A DNA stretch of 64,000 nt from Deltaproteobacteria bacterium (GTDB lineage: Bacteria; Desulfobacterota; Desulfuromonadia; Geobacterales; Geobacteraceae). The DNA is taken from NCBI GenBank assembly GCA_021848385.1, contig JAJZUQ010000001.1:1-64000 (forward strand). Direction: 5' to 3'. This document shows positions 32,564 to 42,491 of the stretch, piece after piece. Position 1 is the stretch's first letter, and every line of letters begins with the position of its first letter. The translations under genes were made by a program, and so were the position numbers. The notes under the pieces are model-generated. The model had not been told where the DNA came from. It saw nothing but the letters and a program-made list of their open reading frames with translations, and ran no database searches.

Positions 32564-34048
32564 TTAACAGATGGATCGCAGGTATTCGATCAGCAATCTC
32601 ACCCCTACCCCCGTCGCACCCTTGGGTATGTGGGGTTGTCCCTTCTCCTCCCAAGCGGTGCCGGCAATGTCAAGGTGCGCCCAGCGCGTTTTCCCCACAA
32701 ACTGCTGGAGGAACCAGCCGGCGGAGATGGTGCCGGCCGTCGGGCCGCCGGCATTCTTCAGGTCAGCGATATCGCTCTTCACCAGGTCGCCGTACTCCTC
32801 CCAAAGGGGGAGTTCCCATACCCGTTCGCCGCTAGCCTCTCCGGCCATCGTCAAGGCCCGCTTCAGGCCGCTGTTGTTCCCCATCAGGCCGGTAGCACCA
32901 TTGCCAAGTGCGACGACACAGGCCCCGGTCAGGGTTGCCACGTCGATAAGTGCAGCAGGGTGATAGCGCTGTGCATAGTGAAGGGCATCACAGAGGAGCA
33001 GCCGCCCCTCAGCATCGGTATTGACAATCTCGATGGTCTTGCCCGACATGGCTTTTACCACATCACCCGGCTTGTAGGCAGCGCCACCGGGGAGATTTTC
33101 GGCAGCAGGCACCAGTCCCACCAGGTTCAGGGGGAGGCGCAGGGCGGCAGCTGCCTGGAGCGTACCGAGCACGGCGGCGGCACCTGCCATATCGTCCTTC
33201 ATCCGCTCCATTCCTCCCCTTGGCTTGAGTGAAATCCCTCCTGAATCAAAGGTGACCCCCTTCCCCACCAGAACGATGGGACGCCCCTTCTCCTCCCCTC
33301 CCCGATATTCGAGGGTGATGAACCGGGGTGGTTGGTGGGACCCGCGACTTACTGCCAGCAGCGCTTTCATACCAAGACGTTCCAACTCATCCCGCTCCAG
33401 GACCCGGCACGTAATGCCAAACCCGGCTGCCATCTCCAGACCCTTCTCCGCAAGGTAGTCAGGGGTGGCGACGTTGCCCGGCTGGGAAACCAGGTCCCTT
33501 GCAAAAGAGACCGCATCGCACACGCAGACAGCTTCAGCGACATACGACTCGACGTTCGTCCTTCCCTTTTTGTCAGGACAGAGGAAGGTCAGTTCGGTGA
33601 CAGCACTCTCCTCACCGGCGTCTGTTTTGTAGTGTGAGAACTCGTAACTGCCGAGCAACGTTCCCTCTGCAACAGCGCGTATCATGGCCGGAGCGTCTCC
33701 CGCGGCTAAATGCAGGAGGCAGCTTCCCCGTTCGATTCGCGACTTCTTCAGCACCTGCACCATTGTTCCCGAGGCTCGCCGCAGGCGTTCCGCGGTGAAA
33801 TCTTTACGTTTCCCCAGGCCGACCAGGAGGATTCGTTCAGCCGGCAGTCGACCCAGGGTATGCACCATCTTTGTCGTGTCGAGCTTGCCGGCAAAATCCT
33901 GCTGCCGGCAGAGAGGCAGGAGTCTCCCCTCCATGGCCCGGTCCAGCCTGCTAATCCATTCCGGTTCCCCCTCTTCCTCAAAACATCCCGCCACCAGAAC
34001 CGGACAGAGGTGCTTCAGATAATCCCCCACCACCAACGAAATGTGCAT
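32564..34048 (-). CDS. pepA: Leucyl aminopeptidase (M17 family)
   Basis: A 494-residue cytosolic zinc peptidase. The catalytic C-terminal half has VGKGVTFDSGGISLKP, with the metal-binding lysine and aspartate, and NTDAEGRL, with the catalytic arginine. It removes N-terminal residues from peptides as a hexamer. The ATG at 34048 with GGAGGT is preferred; a longer in-frame start at 34099 has no site. Some M17 proteins also bind DNA, but nothing here shows it. Confidence 0.92.
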   Translation of the reverse strand: MHISLVVGDYLKHLCPVLVAGCFEEEGEPEWISRLDRAMEGRLLPLCRQQDFAGKLDTTKMVHTLGRLPAERILLVGLGKRKDFTAERLRRASGTMVQVLKKSRIERGSCLLHLAAGDAPAMIRAVAEGTLLGSYEFSHYKTDAGEESAVTELTFLCPDKKGRTNVESYVAEAVCVCDAVSFARDLVSQPGNVATPDYLAEKGLEMAAGFGITCRVLERDELERLGMKALLAVSRGSHQPPRFITLEYRGGEEKGRPIVLVGKGVTFDSGGISLKPRGGMERMKDDMAGAAAVLGTLQAAAALRLPLNLVGLVPAAENLPGGAAYKPGDVVKAMSGKTIEIVNTDAEGRLLLCDALHYAQRYHPAALIDVATLTGACVVALGNGATGLMGNNSGLKRALTMAGEASGERVWELPLWEEYGDLVKSDIADLKNAGGPTAGTISAGWFLQQFVGKTRWAHLDIAGTAWEEKGQPHIPKGATGVGVRLLIEYLRSIC

Positions 34049-34116
34049 TACTGGACCTCCGGATGTGGATTGTGCTACAGTAGCCATAACTAAAGACACT
34101 ATAAAGGTTAGAACTC

Positions 34117-34830
34117 ATGCAGATTGTCGCCGACATGCACACCCACACCATCGCTTCGGGGCACGCCTACTCCACGGTCAACGAGCTGGCCCAGGAGGCG
34201 GCTCGCAAGGGACTCCTGGCTCTGGCAGTAACCGACCATGGACCGGCCATTCCCGGGGGACCCCATCTCTACCATTTCGGCGCCATGCGCTTCTTTCCCC
34301 AGACCATCGGGGGAGTACGCATTCTGACCGGTGTGGAAGCCAACATCATCGACCCCGACGGCACCCTCGACGTCCCCGAGGATTACCTCCAGAGACTCGA
34401 TTTCGTCATGGCAGGCCTCCATGAGGGATGCGGCATGGACGGATTGGGCTCCGACGGTAACACTTCCGCCGTCATCAAGGCAATGGCCAATCCCCGGGTA
34501 AAGGCCATCTCCCACCCCGGCAACCCCATCTTCCCCCTTAATTACGAAACGGTCGTCGAGGCAGCCCGCCAGACCGGAACAGCCCTGGAAATCAACAACT
34601 CCTCTTTTGTCATCAGTCGCAAGGGGAGCCGGCCCAACTGCGAGTCCCTAGCAGAACTCATTGCACGCACAGGAGCGCCGGTGATGGTCGGCAGCGATGC
34701 CCACATCGCCCAAGGGGTAGGGGAATTCGCCGCAGCAATCGAGGTACTCGAATGTGCGGGAGTCGTCGAGGAGCAGGTGGTCAACTCCTCTCTTGAGCGC
34801 CTCTATGCTTTTCTCGGACTCACCCCTTAA
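34117..34830 (+). CDS. PHP-domain phosphatase (YcdX type)
   Basis: A 237-residue PHP-domain protein. Metal-binding motifs are DMHTHTIASGHAYST at the N-terminus, VTDHGPA, an acidic-histidine in GVEANI and AGLH, ISHPGNP, and SDAH near the C-terminus. These are the trinuclear-zinc ligands of YcdX-type phosphatases. The substrate is unknown. It is divergent from pepA. Confidence 0.85.
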   Translation: MQIVADMHTHTIASGHAYSTVNELAQEAARKGLLALAVTDHGPAIPGGPHLYHFGAMRFFPQTIGGVRILTGVEANIIDPDGTLDVPEDYLQRLDFVMAGLHEGCGMDGLGSDGNTSAVIKAMANPRVKAISHPGNPIFPLNYETVVEAARQTGTALEINNSSFVISRKGSRPNCESLAELIARTGAPVMVGSDAHIAQGVGEFAAAIEVLECAGVVEEQVVNSSLERLYAFLGLTP

Positions 34831-34835
34831 ACGGT

Positions 34836-34867
34836 AAAAAAAAGAGGCCGTCACAGCTGACGGCCTC
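34836..34867 (-). terminator. Terminator of the degP operon
   Basis: GAGGCCGTCA (34844-34853) pairs with TGACGGCCTC (34858-34867). On the minus strand the hairpin is followed by eight T residues, just after the protease stop codon at 34892. Confidence 0.9.
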
Positions 34868-34891
34868 GATGCACCAATAACTACCTGAGAA

Positions 34892-36295
34892 TCACTCTAC
34901 TTTCATCGCCACGTACAGCGAAAGCTCACCTCGACGCAGCAGCAGGCGCATGAGCGCCCCTTTCTTGTGGGCAGCCAGGGCCTTCTCAAAATCCGCCACC
35001 GTTGCCACCTTTAAACCGTCGACCTCCCGGACTATGTCACCCTTCACGATACCCGCTTCTTCGGCCGAGCTCCCCTCTTTAACCTCCGCAACGATGACCC
35101 CTTTGACCTCCGGCACTCCAAGCTGTGATGCAAGCTCTTTTGTGAGCTCCCGGACGGTTATGCCAAGCAGGTCCGCACCGTGCGACTGGCTTCCAACCAC
35201 GGCGCCGTCCTTGAGCCGTTCGATGAGGACAGTCAGTTCCAGTTTCTTCCCGTCACGCAGTACCTTGAGGGGAACCTTCCTTCCCGCCGTCGTAGCGGCG
35301 ACGAGCCGCGGAAGCTCGTTCATTTCATGTACCTGTTTCCCATCGAACTTAAGGATGATGTCTCCCGCCTTTACCCCCCCCTTATCGGCGGGGCTCTCCT
35401 TAACCACGTCAGCGACAAGTGCGCCACTCTTCGCGTCCGACAGTCCGAAGGACTGGGCCAGTTCCGGAGTTAGGGGCTGGATGGAAACTCCCAGCCACCC
35501 GCGGGTAACCCGCCCGGTGTCCCGTAGCTGGGGGATAATACTCTTGGCCATATTGACCGGAATGGCAAAACCGATCCCCTGCCCCCCCGCAACAATGGCG
35601 GTGTTGATTCCTATTACCTCGCCCCGGGCATTAAAGAGGGGGCCGCCGGAATTTCCAGGGTTTATGGATGCATCGGTCTGAATGAAATCGTCGTAGGGAC
35701 CGCTGCCTATGACCCGCCCCTTGGCGCTGATGATGCCTGCCGTAACGGTCTCTGCGAGTCCGAAGGGATTGCCGATCGCCATTGCCCACTCGCCGACTTT
35801 TATGTCGTCGCTATCTCCCAGGGAAGCTGCAGGCAACTTCTCGCTGGCGGCAATCTTGACAAGAGCGAGATCAAGCTTTTCGTCCGAGCCTTTGATCTCT
35901 CCCACGAATTCCCTGCCGTCGGCAAGTTTCACCTTGATCTCATTGGCTCCTGCAACAACGTGATTATTGGTGAGAATATAGCCATCATCACTGATAATGA
36001 ACCCCGAGCCAAGACTACGCTCTTTGTGGGTGCGCTGGGGCATTTCCTCGAAAAACCGTTCAAAGAAATCCTCGAAGGGATCGGATCCGAAAGGAGTAGG
36101 GGCGGGACGCCTCAGGCGTTTCTGGGGTGCAATCACCTTGGCGGTGCTGATATTGACGACGCTCGGCTTCAGCTTAGCGGCCAGCTCGACGAAGTCAGGC
36201 AGAACCGCTTTGGCAAAAGCTGTTCCATTCATCAGCAGCGCAAGGAAGAAAACCGGAAGAAACCACTTTCCACTACGTGCAAGCATTTTTTTCAT
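34892..36295 (-). CDS. degP: DegP/HtrA-family periplasmic serine protease
   Basis: A 467-residue Do-type protease. A signal peptide (residues 1-28, ending GTAFA) exports it. The trypsin-like domain has the catalytic triad H112 (TNNHVVAGA), D142 (KLDLALVKI) and S216 (NPGNSGGP). Two PDZ domains follow (about 265-350 and 370-460). It degrades or refolds damaged envelope proteins. It lies 45 bases downstream of a sensor kinase-regulator pair, suggesting control by that system. A terminator closes the operon. Confidence 0.93.
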   Translation of the reverse strand: MKKMLARSGKWFLPVFFLALLMNGTAFAKAVLPDFVELAAKLKPSVVNISTAKVIAPQKRLRRPAPTPFGSDPFEDFFERFFEEMPQRTHKERSLGSGFIISDDGYILTNNHVVAGANEIKVKLADGREFVGEIKGSDEKLDLALVKIAASEKLPAASLGDSDDIKVGEWAMAIGNPFGLAETVTAGIISAKGRVIGSGPYDDFIQTDASINPGNSGGPLFNARGEVIGINTAIVAGGQGIGFAIPVNMAKSIIPQLRDTGRVTRGWLGVSIQPLTPELAQSFGLSDAKSGALVADVVKESPADKGGVKAGDIILKFDGKQVHEMNELPRLVAATTAGRKVPLKVLRDGKKLELTVLIERLKDGAVVGSQSHGADLLGITVRELTKELASQLGVPEVKGVIVAEVKEGSSAEEAGIVKGDIVREVDGLKVATVADFEKALAAHKKGALMRLLLRRGELSLYVAMKVE

Positions 36296-36339
36296 GGGGC
36301 CTCCTCTTTACAGATATCCCCAGTAATGTAATGTCGCCG

Positions 36340-37785
36340 TTACGTATTGTCAACCTCGGCGGAAATTCCGGCAACGGATCTGTCAACAAGCGGAAGAAAG
36401 ACCGTGAACGTGCTCCCCTTCCCTACTTCGCTGACGACATCGATCCGCCCGCCATGTGCCTCAGTATATGATTTCACCAGCGAAAGGCCAAGCCCGCTCC
36501 CGCCGTCAGCGCGATTCCGGGCCTCGTCGACCCGGTAAAATCGATCGAAGATATAGGGGAGGTCGGCAGCCGGAATTCCCTGTCCCCCATCGGAGACCGA
36601 AACTTGTGCATAGTGTGTATCATTCTTCAGACAGATGCGGACACGGCCGTCGCTCTCCGTGTATTTCAGGGCATTGTCTAAAAGGTTCAGGAATACCTGA
36701 TGCAGACGCGTCCGGTCCCCCCGGATAAGGGTCGGCCGGTCACCGGCAAATTCAAGCAGCACCCCTTTTTCAGCAGCCAGTGTGCTGAATTGCTGAACTA
36801 GCTCCTGGAGTAATTCTCGAAGTTCCACCTCCTGCAGATTGAGCGACAACCCGTTCTCCTCAGCCCTGGACAGCTCGAGGAGCGATTCGACAATGCGCGA
36901 CATGCGGTTGACTTCTTCCATGTTGCTCTTCATAAGCTCGCGGAATTCGTCAGGTTCCTTTGCCCACTTTAGCCCGACTTCGATCTCGCCGCGCAGGATG
37001 GTAAGGGGTGTGCGCAGCTCGTGGGAAACATCTGCCGAAAAACGGCGGGTCCGATTGAATGAATTCTCCAGTCGCGCCAGTGTGGCATTGAATGTTTCCG
37101 CCAGCCGTCCTATCTCGTCCCGGGGATTTACTACATCCAGCCGGTGGCTCAGGTTTTCCGCGGAGATCCTCCTGGCGCTCCTGGTTATCAGGTCGACAGG
37201 CTTGAGCGCCCTGCCGGCGAGAAACCAGCCGCCGTACACCAGCAGAAGCAGTGAAAGAGGAATGGAAATGGTAAAGATGAGGAGAATCTTGTTGAGAATT
37301 TCAGTCGGATCCACCAACGATGAACCCACCTGTATGATGGTATCCAGTTGACCCCGGACAAGGACCGGAAAGGTGATGACCCGAATGGGATAGCGATCAC
37401 TGTCGCGGTAGGTTTCGTAGACGATCCTGCTGGCAGTGGCAGCGGCAAGGGACCGCTTGTTCAGTGGCAGGCGGATCTCGTCAAGATTGCTGGTGGAGGC
37501 ACGGAGATTGCCCCTTCTGTCCAGAATCCGGACATACTTGCCGGTAATCCGGGCTCCGATGAAATCCTCCAGGAGCTGATCGATTTCGGAATGAACGCCG
37601 CGATAAAACGGTTCGAAGGTGGGGCTTGCTATTGCTTCCGCAATAGCAAGCAGATCCCGGTCGGCCTCTTGGTACAGCTGGTTCCGAAGGGACACGTAGA
37701 AGAACGAGCTGAACAGTATCAGGATTACGGCAAGCGTTACCGAATACCAAAGGGTAAGCGTGAAGCGGATTGATTTGAAGAACAA
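36340..37785 (-). CDS. Sensor histidine kinase (two-TM, HAMP)
   Basis: A 481-residue inner-membrane kinase. Span 1 (about 10-32), a periplasmic sensor of about 130 residues, span 2 (about 166-190), a HAMP linker, HisKA with H255 (FSADVSHELRTPL), and a HATPase domain (LHQVFLNLLDNALKYT, SDGGQGIP, GGSGLGLSLV). The start is a TTG at 37785; AGGAGG lies within the last codons of the response regulator gene, so translation is coupled. The architecture resembles heavy-metal or envelope-stress kinases. With degP next to it, an envelope-stress role is inferred. The signal is unknown. Confidence 0.88.
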   Translation of the reverse strand: MFFKSIRFTLTLWYSVTLAVILILFSSFFYVSLRNQLYQEADRDLLAIAEAIASPTFEPFYRGVHSEIDQLLEDFIGARITGKYVRILDRRGNLRASTSNLDEIRLPLNKRSLAAATASRIVYETYRDSDRYPIRVITFPVLVRGQLDTIIQVGSSLVDPTEILNKILLIFTISIPLSLLLLVYGGWFLAGRALKPVDLITRSARRISAENLSHRLDVVNPRDEIGRLAETFNATLARLENSFNRTRRFSADVSHELRTPLTILRGEIEVGLKWAKEPDEFRELMKSNMEEVNRMSRIVESLLELSRAEENGLSLNLQEVELRELLQELVQQFSTLAAEKGVLLEFAGDRPTLIRGDRTRLHQVFLNLLDNALKYTESDGRVRICLKNDTHYAQVSVSDGGQGIPAADLPYIFDRFYRVDEARNRADGGSGLGLSLVKSYTEAHGGRIDVVSEVGKGSTFTVFLPLVDRSVAGISAEVDNT

Positions 37786-37789
37786 CTAA

Positions 37790-38464
37790 TCAATCCTCCT
37801 CTTTGAGAATGTAGCCAACCCCTCGCACCGTATGGATGAGTTTCTTGTCCGCGTCACGGTCGATTTTTTTCCGCAGGTAATTGACGTACACATCAATAAT
37901 GTTGGTGAAGCTGTCAAAGGTGTAGTCCCAAACGTGATCGGCAATCATGGTGCGGGTCAGCACCTGGTTCGGATTGCGCATGAAGTATTCAAGCAGGGCA
38001 TATTCCTTGGCGGTGAGGTCGATCTCCTTCTCGCTACGCCAGACCTTGTGTGTTACCGGGTCGATGCGCAGGTCGGCAAAACGGAGTTCCGCGCCGCGGT
38101 CCATTTCACTGCGGCGGAGCAGTGCCCTTACACGTGCAAGCAGTTCTGCAAAGGCAAACGGCTTGGTGAGATAATCGTCGGAGCCCGAATCGAGACCGGC
38201 AACTATATCCTCAACGGAATCCTTGGCCGTGAGCATGAGCACCGGCGTCATGGTGCTTCTTCCGCGCATTTCCCGAACGACGCTTAAACCGTCCCGCTTG
38301 GGAAGCATCCAGTCGAGGACGATCAGGTCATATGCCTTGTCAAGGGCCATGCGGAGGCCTTCTTCCCCATCATTGGCGATATCCACGTCATATTTCTCTT
38401 CCTCGAGGCCACGCTTGATGAAACTGGATACCTTCTTCTCATCTTCAACCACAAGAATTTTCAT
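37790..38464 (-). CDS. OmpR-family response regulator
   Basis: A 224-residue regulator. The receiver domain has E7-D8 and phospho-acceptor D51 (LIVLDWMLPKRDGL) and the LTAKDS lysine. The C-terminal winged helix is OmpR-type (LTAKEYALLEYFMRNPNQVLTR... VYVNYLRKKID). It should be phosphorylated by the kinase encoded downstream. The last codons contain the ribosome site of that kinase gene. Confidence 0.92.
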   Translation of the reverse strand: MKILVVEDEKKVSSFIKRGLEEEKYDVDIANDGEEGLRMALDKAYDLIVLDWMLPKRDGLSVVREMRGRSTMTPVLMLTAKDSVEDIVAGLDSGSDDYLTKPFAFAELLARVRALLRRSEMDRGAELRFADLRIDPVTHKVWRSEKEIDLTAKEYALLEYFMRNPNQVLTRTMIADHVWDYTFDSFTNIIDVYVNYLRKKIDRDADKKLIHTVRGVGYILKEED

Positions 38465-38516
38465 GATTCACACCTCTCTGATCGATAGTTTTATTTCACG
38501 CCCGTCTACGGGTATT

Positions 38517-39329
38517 TCAATAGCTGAAATAGGTACTGATCCGCTTCAGTATCTCCGCCGCCGATTCCTCAACCGACTTGTTCGTTACGTCGATGACCAG
38601 CCACTCGGGATGCTGCCGGTATAACCGCATGCACCAGCCAAGCTCTTCTTCCACATGCTCGAAATCCGCATAGCTGCCACGCGGGCTCTGATGGAGATTG
38701 CGCAGCCTCGCAGTGCGAAGTTCCACCAGCCGCTTGGGATCGATGGTCAGTCCCACTACCCTGTGCTGATGAACCTCGAACAGTTCAGGAGGAAGATCGA
38801 TCCCTTTTACCAGCGGGACATTGGCCACCTTGTATCCCCGGTGGGCCAGGTACATGGACAGGGGAGTCTTTGAGGTCCTGGAAACGCCGATAAGGACAAC
38901 GTCCGCCTTGTGAAGGCTGCGCAGTTCCTGGCCGTCATCCTGCTTGACCGTATAATCCACCGCCTCCACCCGTTTGTGGTATTCGGAGTTGATCTGGTAG
39001 AGGAGCCCCGGCACCTTCTGGGGAGGCATCTTGAAAATATCCGACAGTTTGTACAACAACGGGCTGATGAGATCCACGGCATCGAAACCGTGGGCCTCCA
39101 CTTCGTTCCGGAGGAGTTGGGCAAGTTCCGGATCGACCAGGGTATAGATGATGAGCCCCGGCTGGACCGTCACCTGGGCCACGGCAGTCAGGATGTCCTC
39201 ATGGCTCCTCAGGCCGCTCAGCCGGTGCAGGTTTATTTCCACGTCCTTGAACTGGGACAGGGCCGCCCGTACCACCCGCTCAACCGTTTCTCCCGTCGCA
39301 TCGGAGAAAAGATATACTTGCTGTTCCAT
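38517..39329 (-). CDS. PEP synthase/PPDK regulatory kinase-phosphorylase
   Basis: A 270-residue DUF299-family protein that switches pyruvate,phosphate dikinase or PEP synthetase on and off by ADP-dependent phosphorylation and Pi-dependent dephosphorylation. The N-terminus [16 protein letters not shown] and the P-loop G148-VSRTSKT (148-155) with [10 protein letters not shown] are present. The ATG at 39329 with GAGAGG is favoured; a GTG at 39350 lacks a site. It controls entry of pyruvate into gluconeogenesis, which is important in acetate-grown Geobacter. The target enzyme gene is not in this window. Confidence 0.88.
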   Translation of the reverse strand: MEQQVYLFSDATGETVERVVRAALSQFKDVEINLHRLSGLRSHEDILTAVAQVTVQPGLIIYTLVDPELAQLLRNEVEAHGFDAVDLISPLLYKLSDIFKMPPQKVPGLLYQINSEYHKRVEAVDYTVKQDDGQELRSLHKADVVLIGVSRTSKTPLSMYLAHRGYKVANVPLVKGIDLPPELFEVHQHRVVGLTIDPKRLVELRTARLRNLHQSPRGSYADFEHVEEELGWCMRLYRQHPEWLVIDVTNKSVEESAAEILKRISTYFSY

Positions 39330-39401
39330 GGGCCTCTCGACTACGCTCACACGGCAATTTTCATTAACTTATACCACGATATCTCTAATGTGCAAACAAT
39401 T

Positions 39402-40568
39402 TCATGAATTAGTGAATTCATCCCGGATTTTTTCCCGCAGTTCGGGACGGGCGATGAGTTCCGCCGCCGTCAACGCCATCACCGTTGCCCCTTCGACTAC
39501 CGCCTGCCTCCCCTGGTCCGAGACAGTTGCCTGGGCAAAGGCGTCCGTATGGATGTGAACCCCTGCTCCGATGGGGACATGGGGATGGATGGTCGGCACC
39601 ACCTGCGACACGTTGCCGATATCTGACGAACCGAGGTTTTTGTCGGCGGGAGCATTCGCCTCGGCCAGACCGAGCCAGGCAAGCTGCTCGGAATAGAGGG
39701 ATGACAAGGTATGGTTGATCTTCAAGGGGGCCAGCACCCGCTCGTCGGTGGCGACCTCCAACCGGCAGCCGGTTGCCAGCGCTGCTCCTTCGGCACATGC
39801 GACAACCCGGTCCCTAGCCCGGCCGACCTCATCAAGGTCCGATGCCCGGACGTAAAAGTAGCAGGCGGCAGTAGCGGGGATGATATTGGGCGCGACCCCG
39901 CCGTCGGTGATGATTCCGTGGACGCGTACATCCTGGCGCAGTTGCTGACGGAGCGCATTGATGCCGTTGAATGTCTGGATCACCCCGTCCAAGGCGTTGA
40001 TCCCCTCTTCGGGGTAGGCTGCGGCGTGGGATGGACGCCCGACAAAGGTGAAACGGATCCGGGCAAGCCCCAGATAGTGCTTGACAACTACACGTCGAGA
40101 TGATGGATGAACCATCATCGCCGCATGCACCCCCTGGAAAACTCCCGCCTTGACCAGTTCTACCTTGCCGATGCCGAGTTCTTCGGCGGGCGTTCCGAGC
40201 ACGATGATCCGGGCCTCCCCGGCAGGAACGACATGGCGCAAGGCGATTGCCGCACCGACAGCTGCGGCAGCTATAATATTATGGCCACAGGCGTGTCCCA
40301 GACCGGGCAACGCATCCATCTCCGCAAGGATGGCGATCGCCGGGCCACCAGAACCGTACTCGGCACGAAAGGCCGTATCCATCCCCGCCAATCCCCGTTC
40401 CAGGCGGAATCCTTCCCGCTCCAGAACATCTGCCAGCAGGGCTGAACTCCGATGTTCCTGCAGACCGGTTTCAGGAAACCGGAACAACTGTTCGGCAATA
40501 CCGGCCAGTTCATCCCTGCGCCCTTCCACCAACTCCACTATGGCCTGCTTGATAGTCGCTGGTTTCAT
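39402..40568 (-). CDS. M20-family metallopeptidase/amidohydrolase
   Basis: A 388-residue M20D-type hydrolase. The metal ligands are in GHACGHNIIAAAAVGAAIAL, TPAEELG, and the histidines of MMVHPSS and the C-terminal HIHTDAFAQ region. The dimerisation domain lies around residues 170-290. Family members cleave acylated amino acids or aminobenzoyl-glutamate; substrate cannot be told. It stands alone between the PPDK regulator gene and divergent prmA. Confidence 0.85.
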   Translation of the reverse strand: MKPATIKQAIVELVEGRRDELAGIAEQLFRFPETGLQEHRSSALLADVLEREGFRLERGLAGMDTAFRAEYGSGGPAIAILAEMDALPGLGHACGHNIIAAAAVGAAIALRHVVPAGEARIIVLGTPAEELGIGKVELVKAGVFQGVHAAMMVHPSSRRVVVKHYLGLARIRFTFVGRPSHAAAYPEEGINALDGVIQTFNGINALRQQLRQDVRVHGIITDGGVAPNIIPATAACYFYVRASDLDEVGRARDRVVACAEGAALATGCRLEVATDERVLAPLKINHTLSSLYSEQLAWLGLAEANAPADKNLGSSDIGNVSQVVPTIHPHVPIGAGVHIHTDAFAQATVSDQGRQAVVEGATVMALTAAELIARPELREKIRDEFTNS

Positions 40569-40707
40569 CCCCGCCCCACAATAATCTTAATGAGAATTAC
40601 ACATGAAACGCGGTGATTTGTCAAGGTTTTTTGTTGTCAGGCGCCCATTGTTTTGCTACGTTACGAGGCATTGTACCGCAAAGTCTACACACCGGAGTGA
40701 CCTTCTG

Positions 40708-41652
40708 ATGGAAAACATGGAATGGGCCGAGGTCTCCTGCATCGTTCCCGCCGCCATGGTGGATGAGCTGGCGGAATTCCTCATTGAGCTCTCCGGCAGC
40801 GGCGTCAGTATAGACAACCTCTTTCTCGACACTTTCTCCCTCGACACCGTCGATGAGACGGACATGAAAACGGTCAAGGCGTACCTCCCTGCCAACGATG
40901 CCCTGTCGACCTCTGTCGACGCAATCACCTCGTTCCTGGCCAGAAGTGGCCCCACATTCGCCGGGTTCACCTTCCTGCAACCGACAATCTCCCTGCTCCG
41001 GGAAGAAGATTGGGCAAACAACTGGAAACAGTATTTCAAGCCTGCCCGCATCGGCAAAAGGCTGGTGATAAAACCGACCTGGGAAACCTTCTCCCCCGAG
41101 CCCGGCGATCTTATCATCGAACTGGACCCCGGCATGGCCTTTGGCACCGGCACTCATGCCACTACCCGGCTCTGCCTTGAGGCCCTTGAACAGCTCTTTT
41201 CCGGTGAAGGTCCGTGGGGTGAGGATCGGGGGCCGACACCGGCCACGGTACTCGACGTGGGGACCGGTTCCGGCATTCTTTCCATCGCCGCCGCAAAACT
41301 CGGGGGACGCCGGATAGTCGGACTGGACATCGACCCCCGGGCGGTGGAAGTGGCGCGTGAGAACCTGCTCCTGAACGGAGTGGACCATAAGGTTGAACTT
41401 GGCACAACCCCCCTCGCGGAGGTAAAAGGCACGTTTGATGTGGTGCTCGCCAACATCCTGGCCGAAGAGCTGGTGCGATTGGCGACCCCACTGGTCAGCC
41501 GCCTCGTGCCGGGAGGAACACTGGTGCTGTCGGGTATATTGACGGAACGTGAGGAATTTGTCCTGTCCGGTTTTGCCGGCCACGGCGTAACCTTGATCGC
41601 GACCACCCGCCACGACGAGTGGAGCTGCCTCTGTTACCGGCGAGACAGCTAA
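40708..41652 (+). CDS. prmA: Ribosomal protein L11 methyltransferase
   Basis: A 314-residue SAM-dependent methyltransferase. The N-terminal L11-binding domain (EWAEVSCIVPAAMVDELAEF) is followed by a linker with the WANNWKQYFKP motif, the GTGTHATTRLCLEALE block and the SAM site LDVGTGSGILSIAAAKLG. Catalytic-loop NILAEELV is intact. It trimethylates L11. ATG at 40708 with CGGAGTGA; upstream in-frame starts do not belong to the family. It ends one base before the rsmE GTG start. Confidence 0.92.
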   Translation: MENMEWAEVSCIVPAAMVDELAEFLIELSGSGVSIDNLFLDTFSLDTVDETDMKTVKAYLPANDALSTSVDAITSFLARSGPTFAGFTFLQPTISLLREEDWANNWKQYFKPARIGKRLVIKPTWETFSPEPGDLIIELDPGMAFGTGTHATTRLCLEALEQLFSGEGPWGEDRGPTPATVLDVGTGSGILSIAAAKLGGRRIVGLDIDPRAVEVARENLLLNGVDHKVELGTTPLAEVKGTFDVVLANILAEELVRLATPLVSRLVPGGTLVLSGILTEREEFVLSGFAGHGVTLIATTRHDEWSCLCYRRDS

Positions 41653-41653
41653 A

Positions 41654-42394
41654 GTGCGGCGATTCTTCGTCCCCCCGGGGAGCCTGGACCGGGAAACGAT
41701 CAGCATCGGCGGAGAACTCCACCACCACATGATCAGAGTGCTCCGCCTGAAGGCCGGCGCCCCCGTGCTCCTGGCGGACGGCGAAGGGCACGAGGCCCGG
41801 GGCACCATCTCCCAGGTGGGAAAAGAAAGCCTTATCATCACGAGGGAGGGGGGCGTGTTGGCTGAAGCCGCCGACAGCGGCCCCTCCATAACCCTCTATC
41901 AAGGAGTGCCGAAGGGGGATAAACTGGAGCTGATCCTCCAGAAGGGAACCGAGCTGGGTGCAGCCGCAATCGTGCCGTTTCAGGCAGACAGGTCCGTCTC
42001 GCGGATCGGCCAGGAACAGCGTTCCGGCAAGCTCGAACGCTGGCAACGGATAGCCGACGAGGCGGCTCGCCAGTCACAACGGATCTCCTTGCCGCGAATT
42101 TCTTTTGCCGGGAGCCTGGACGAGGTTTTAGAGTCGGCAAACCAGTCCCTCAAGCTGCTTCTCTGGGAGGAAGAGCGGGAAACCCGCCTCAGGGCTGTTC
42201 TTGCAGGGAAGACCGCACCGGAAAGCATAGCCGTCATCATCGGACCCGAGGGTGGGCTGACGGAGAAAGAAGCCAGACAGGCACGTGAGACAGGGTTCAT
42301 ACCGGTCTCGCTGGGACCGCGCATCCTCCGGACGGAAACTGCCGGTCTCGCCATTCTGTCTATCTTGCAGTTCCGCTGGGGGGACGTCGGATAA
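41654..42394 (+). CDS. rsmE: 16S rRNA (uracil-1498-N3)-methyltransferase
   Basis: A 246-residue SPOUT methyltransferase. The N-terminal PUA-like domain (RRFFVPPGSLDRETISIGG) is followed by the knotted domain with IIGPEGGLTEKEARQARE and LGPRILRTETAGLAIL. It methylates U1498 of 16S rRNA. It starts with GTG one base after the prmA stop, so the two are translationally coupled. Confidence 0.93.
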   Translation: MRRFFVPPGSLDRETISIGGELHHHMIRVLRLKAGAPVLLADGEGHEARGTISQVGKESLIITREGGVLAEAADSGPSITLYQGVPKGDKLELILQKGTELGAAAIVPFQADRSVSRIGQEQRSGKLERWQRIADEAARQSQRISLPRISFAGSLDEVLESANQSLKLLLWEEERETRLRAVLAGKTAPESIAVIIGPEGGLTEKEARQARETGFIPVSLGPRILRTETAGLAILSILQFRWGDVG

Positions 42395-42491
42395 TTCCGT
42401 TCCAGATGTCACGATGGATACGTGCAGAGATGGTGCTTGCAGCGTCTATGATGACCTTACGATCACACGATAAACACAAGGAGTAGATACG

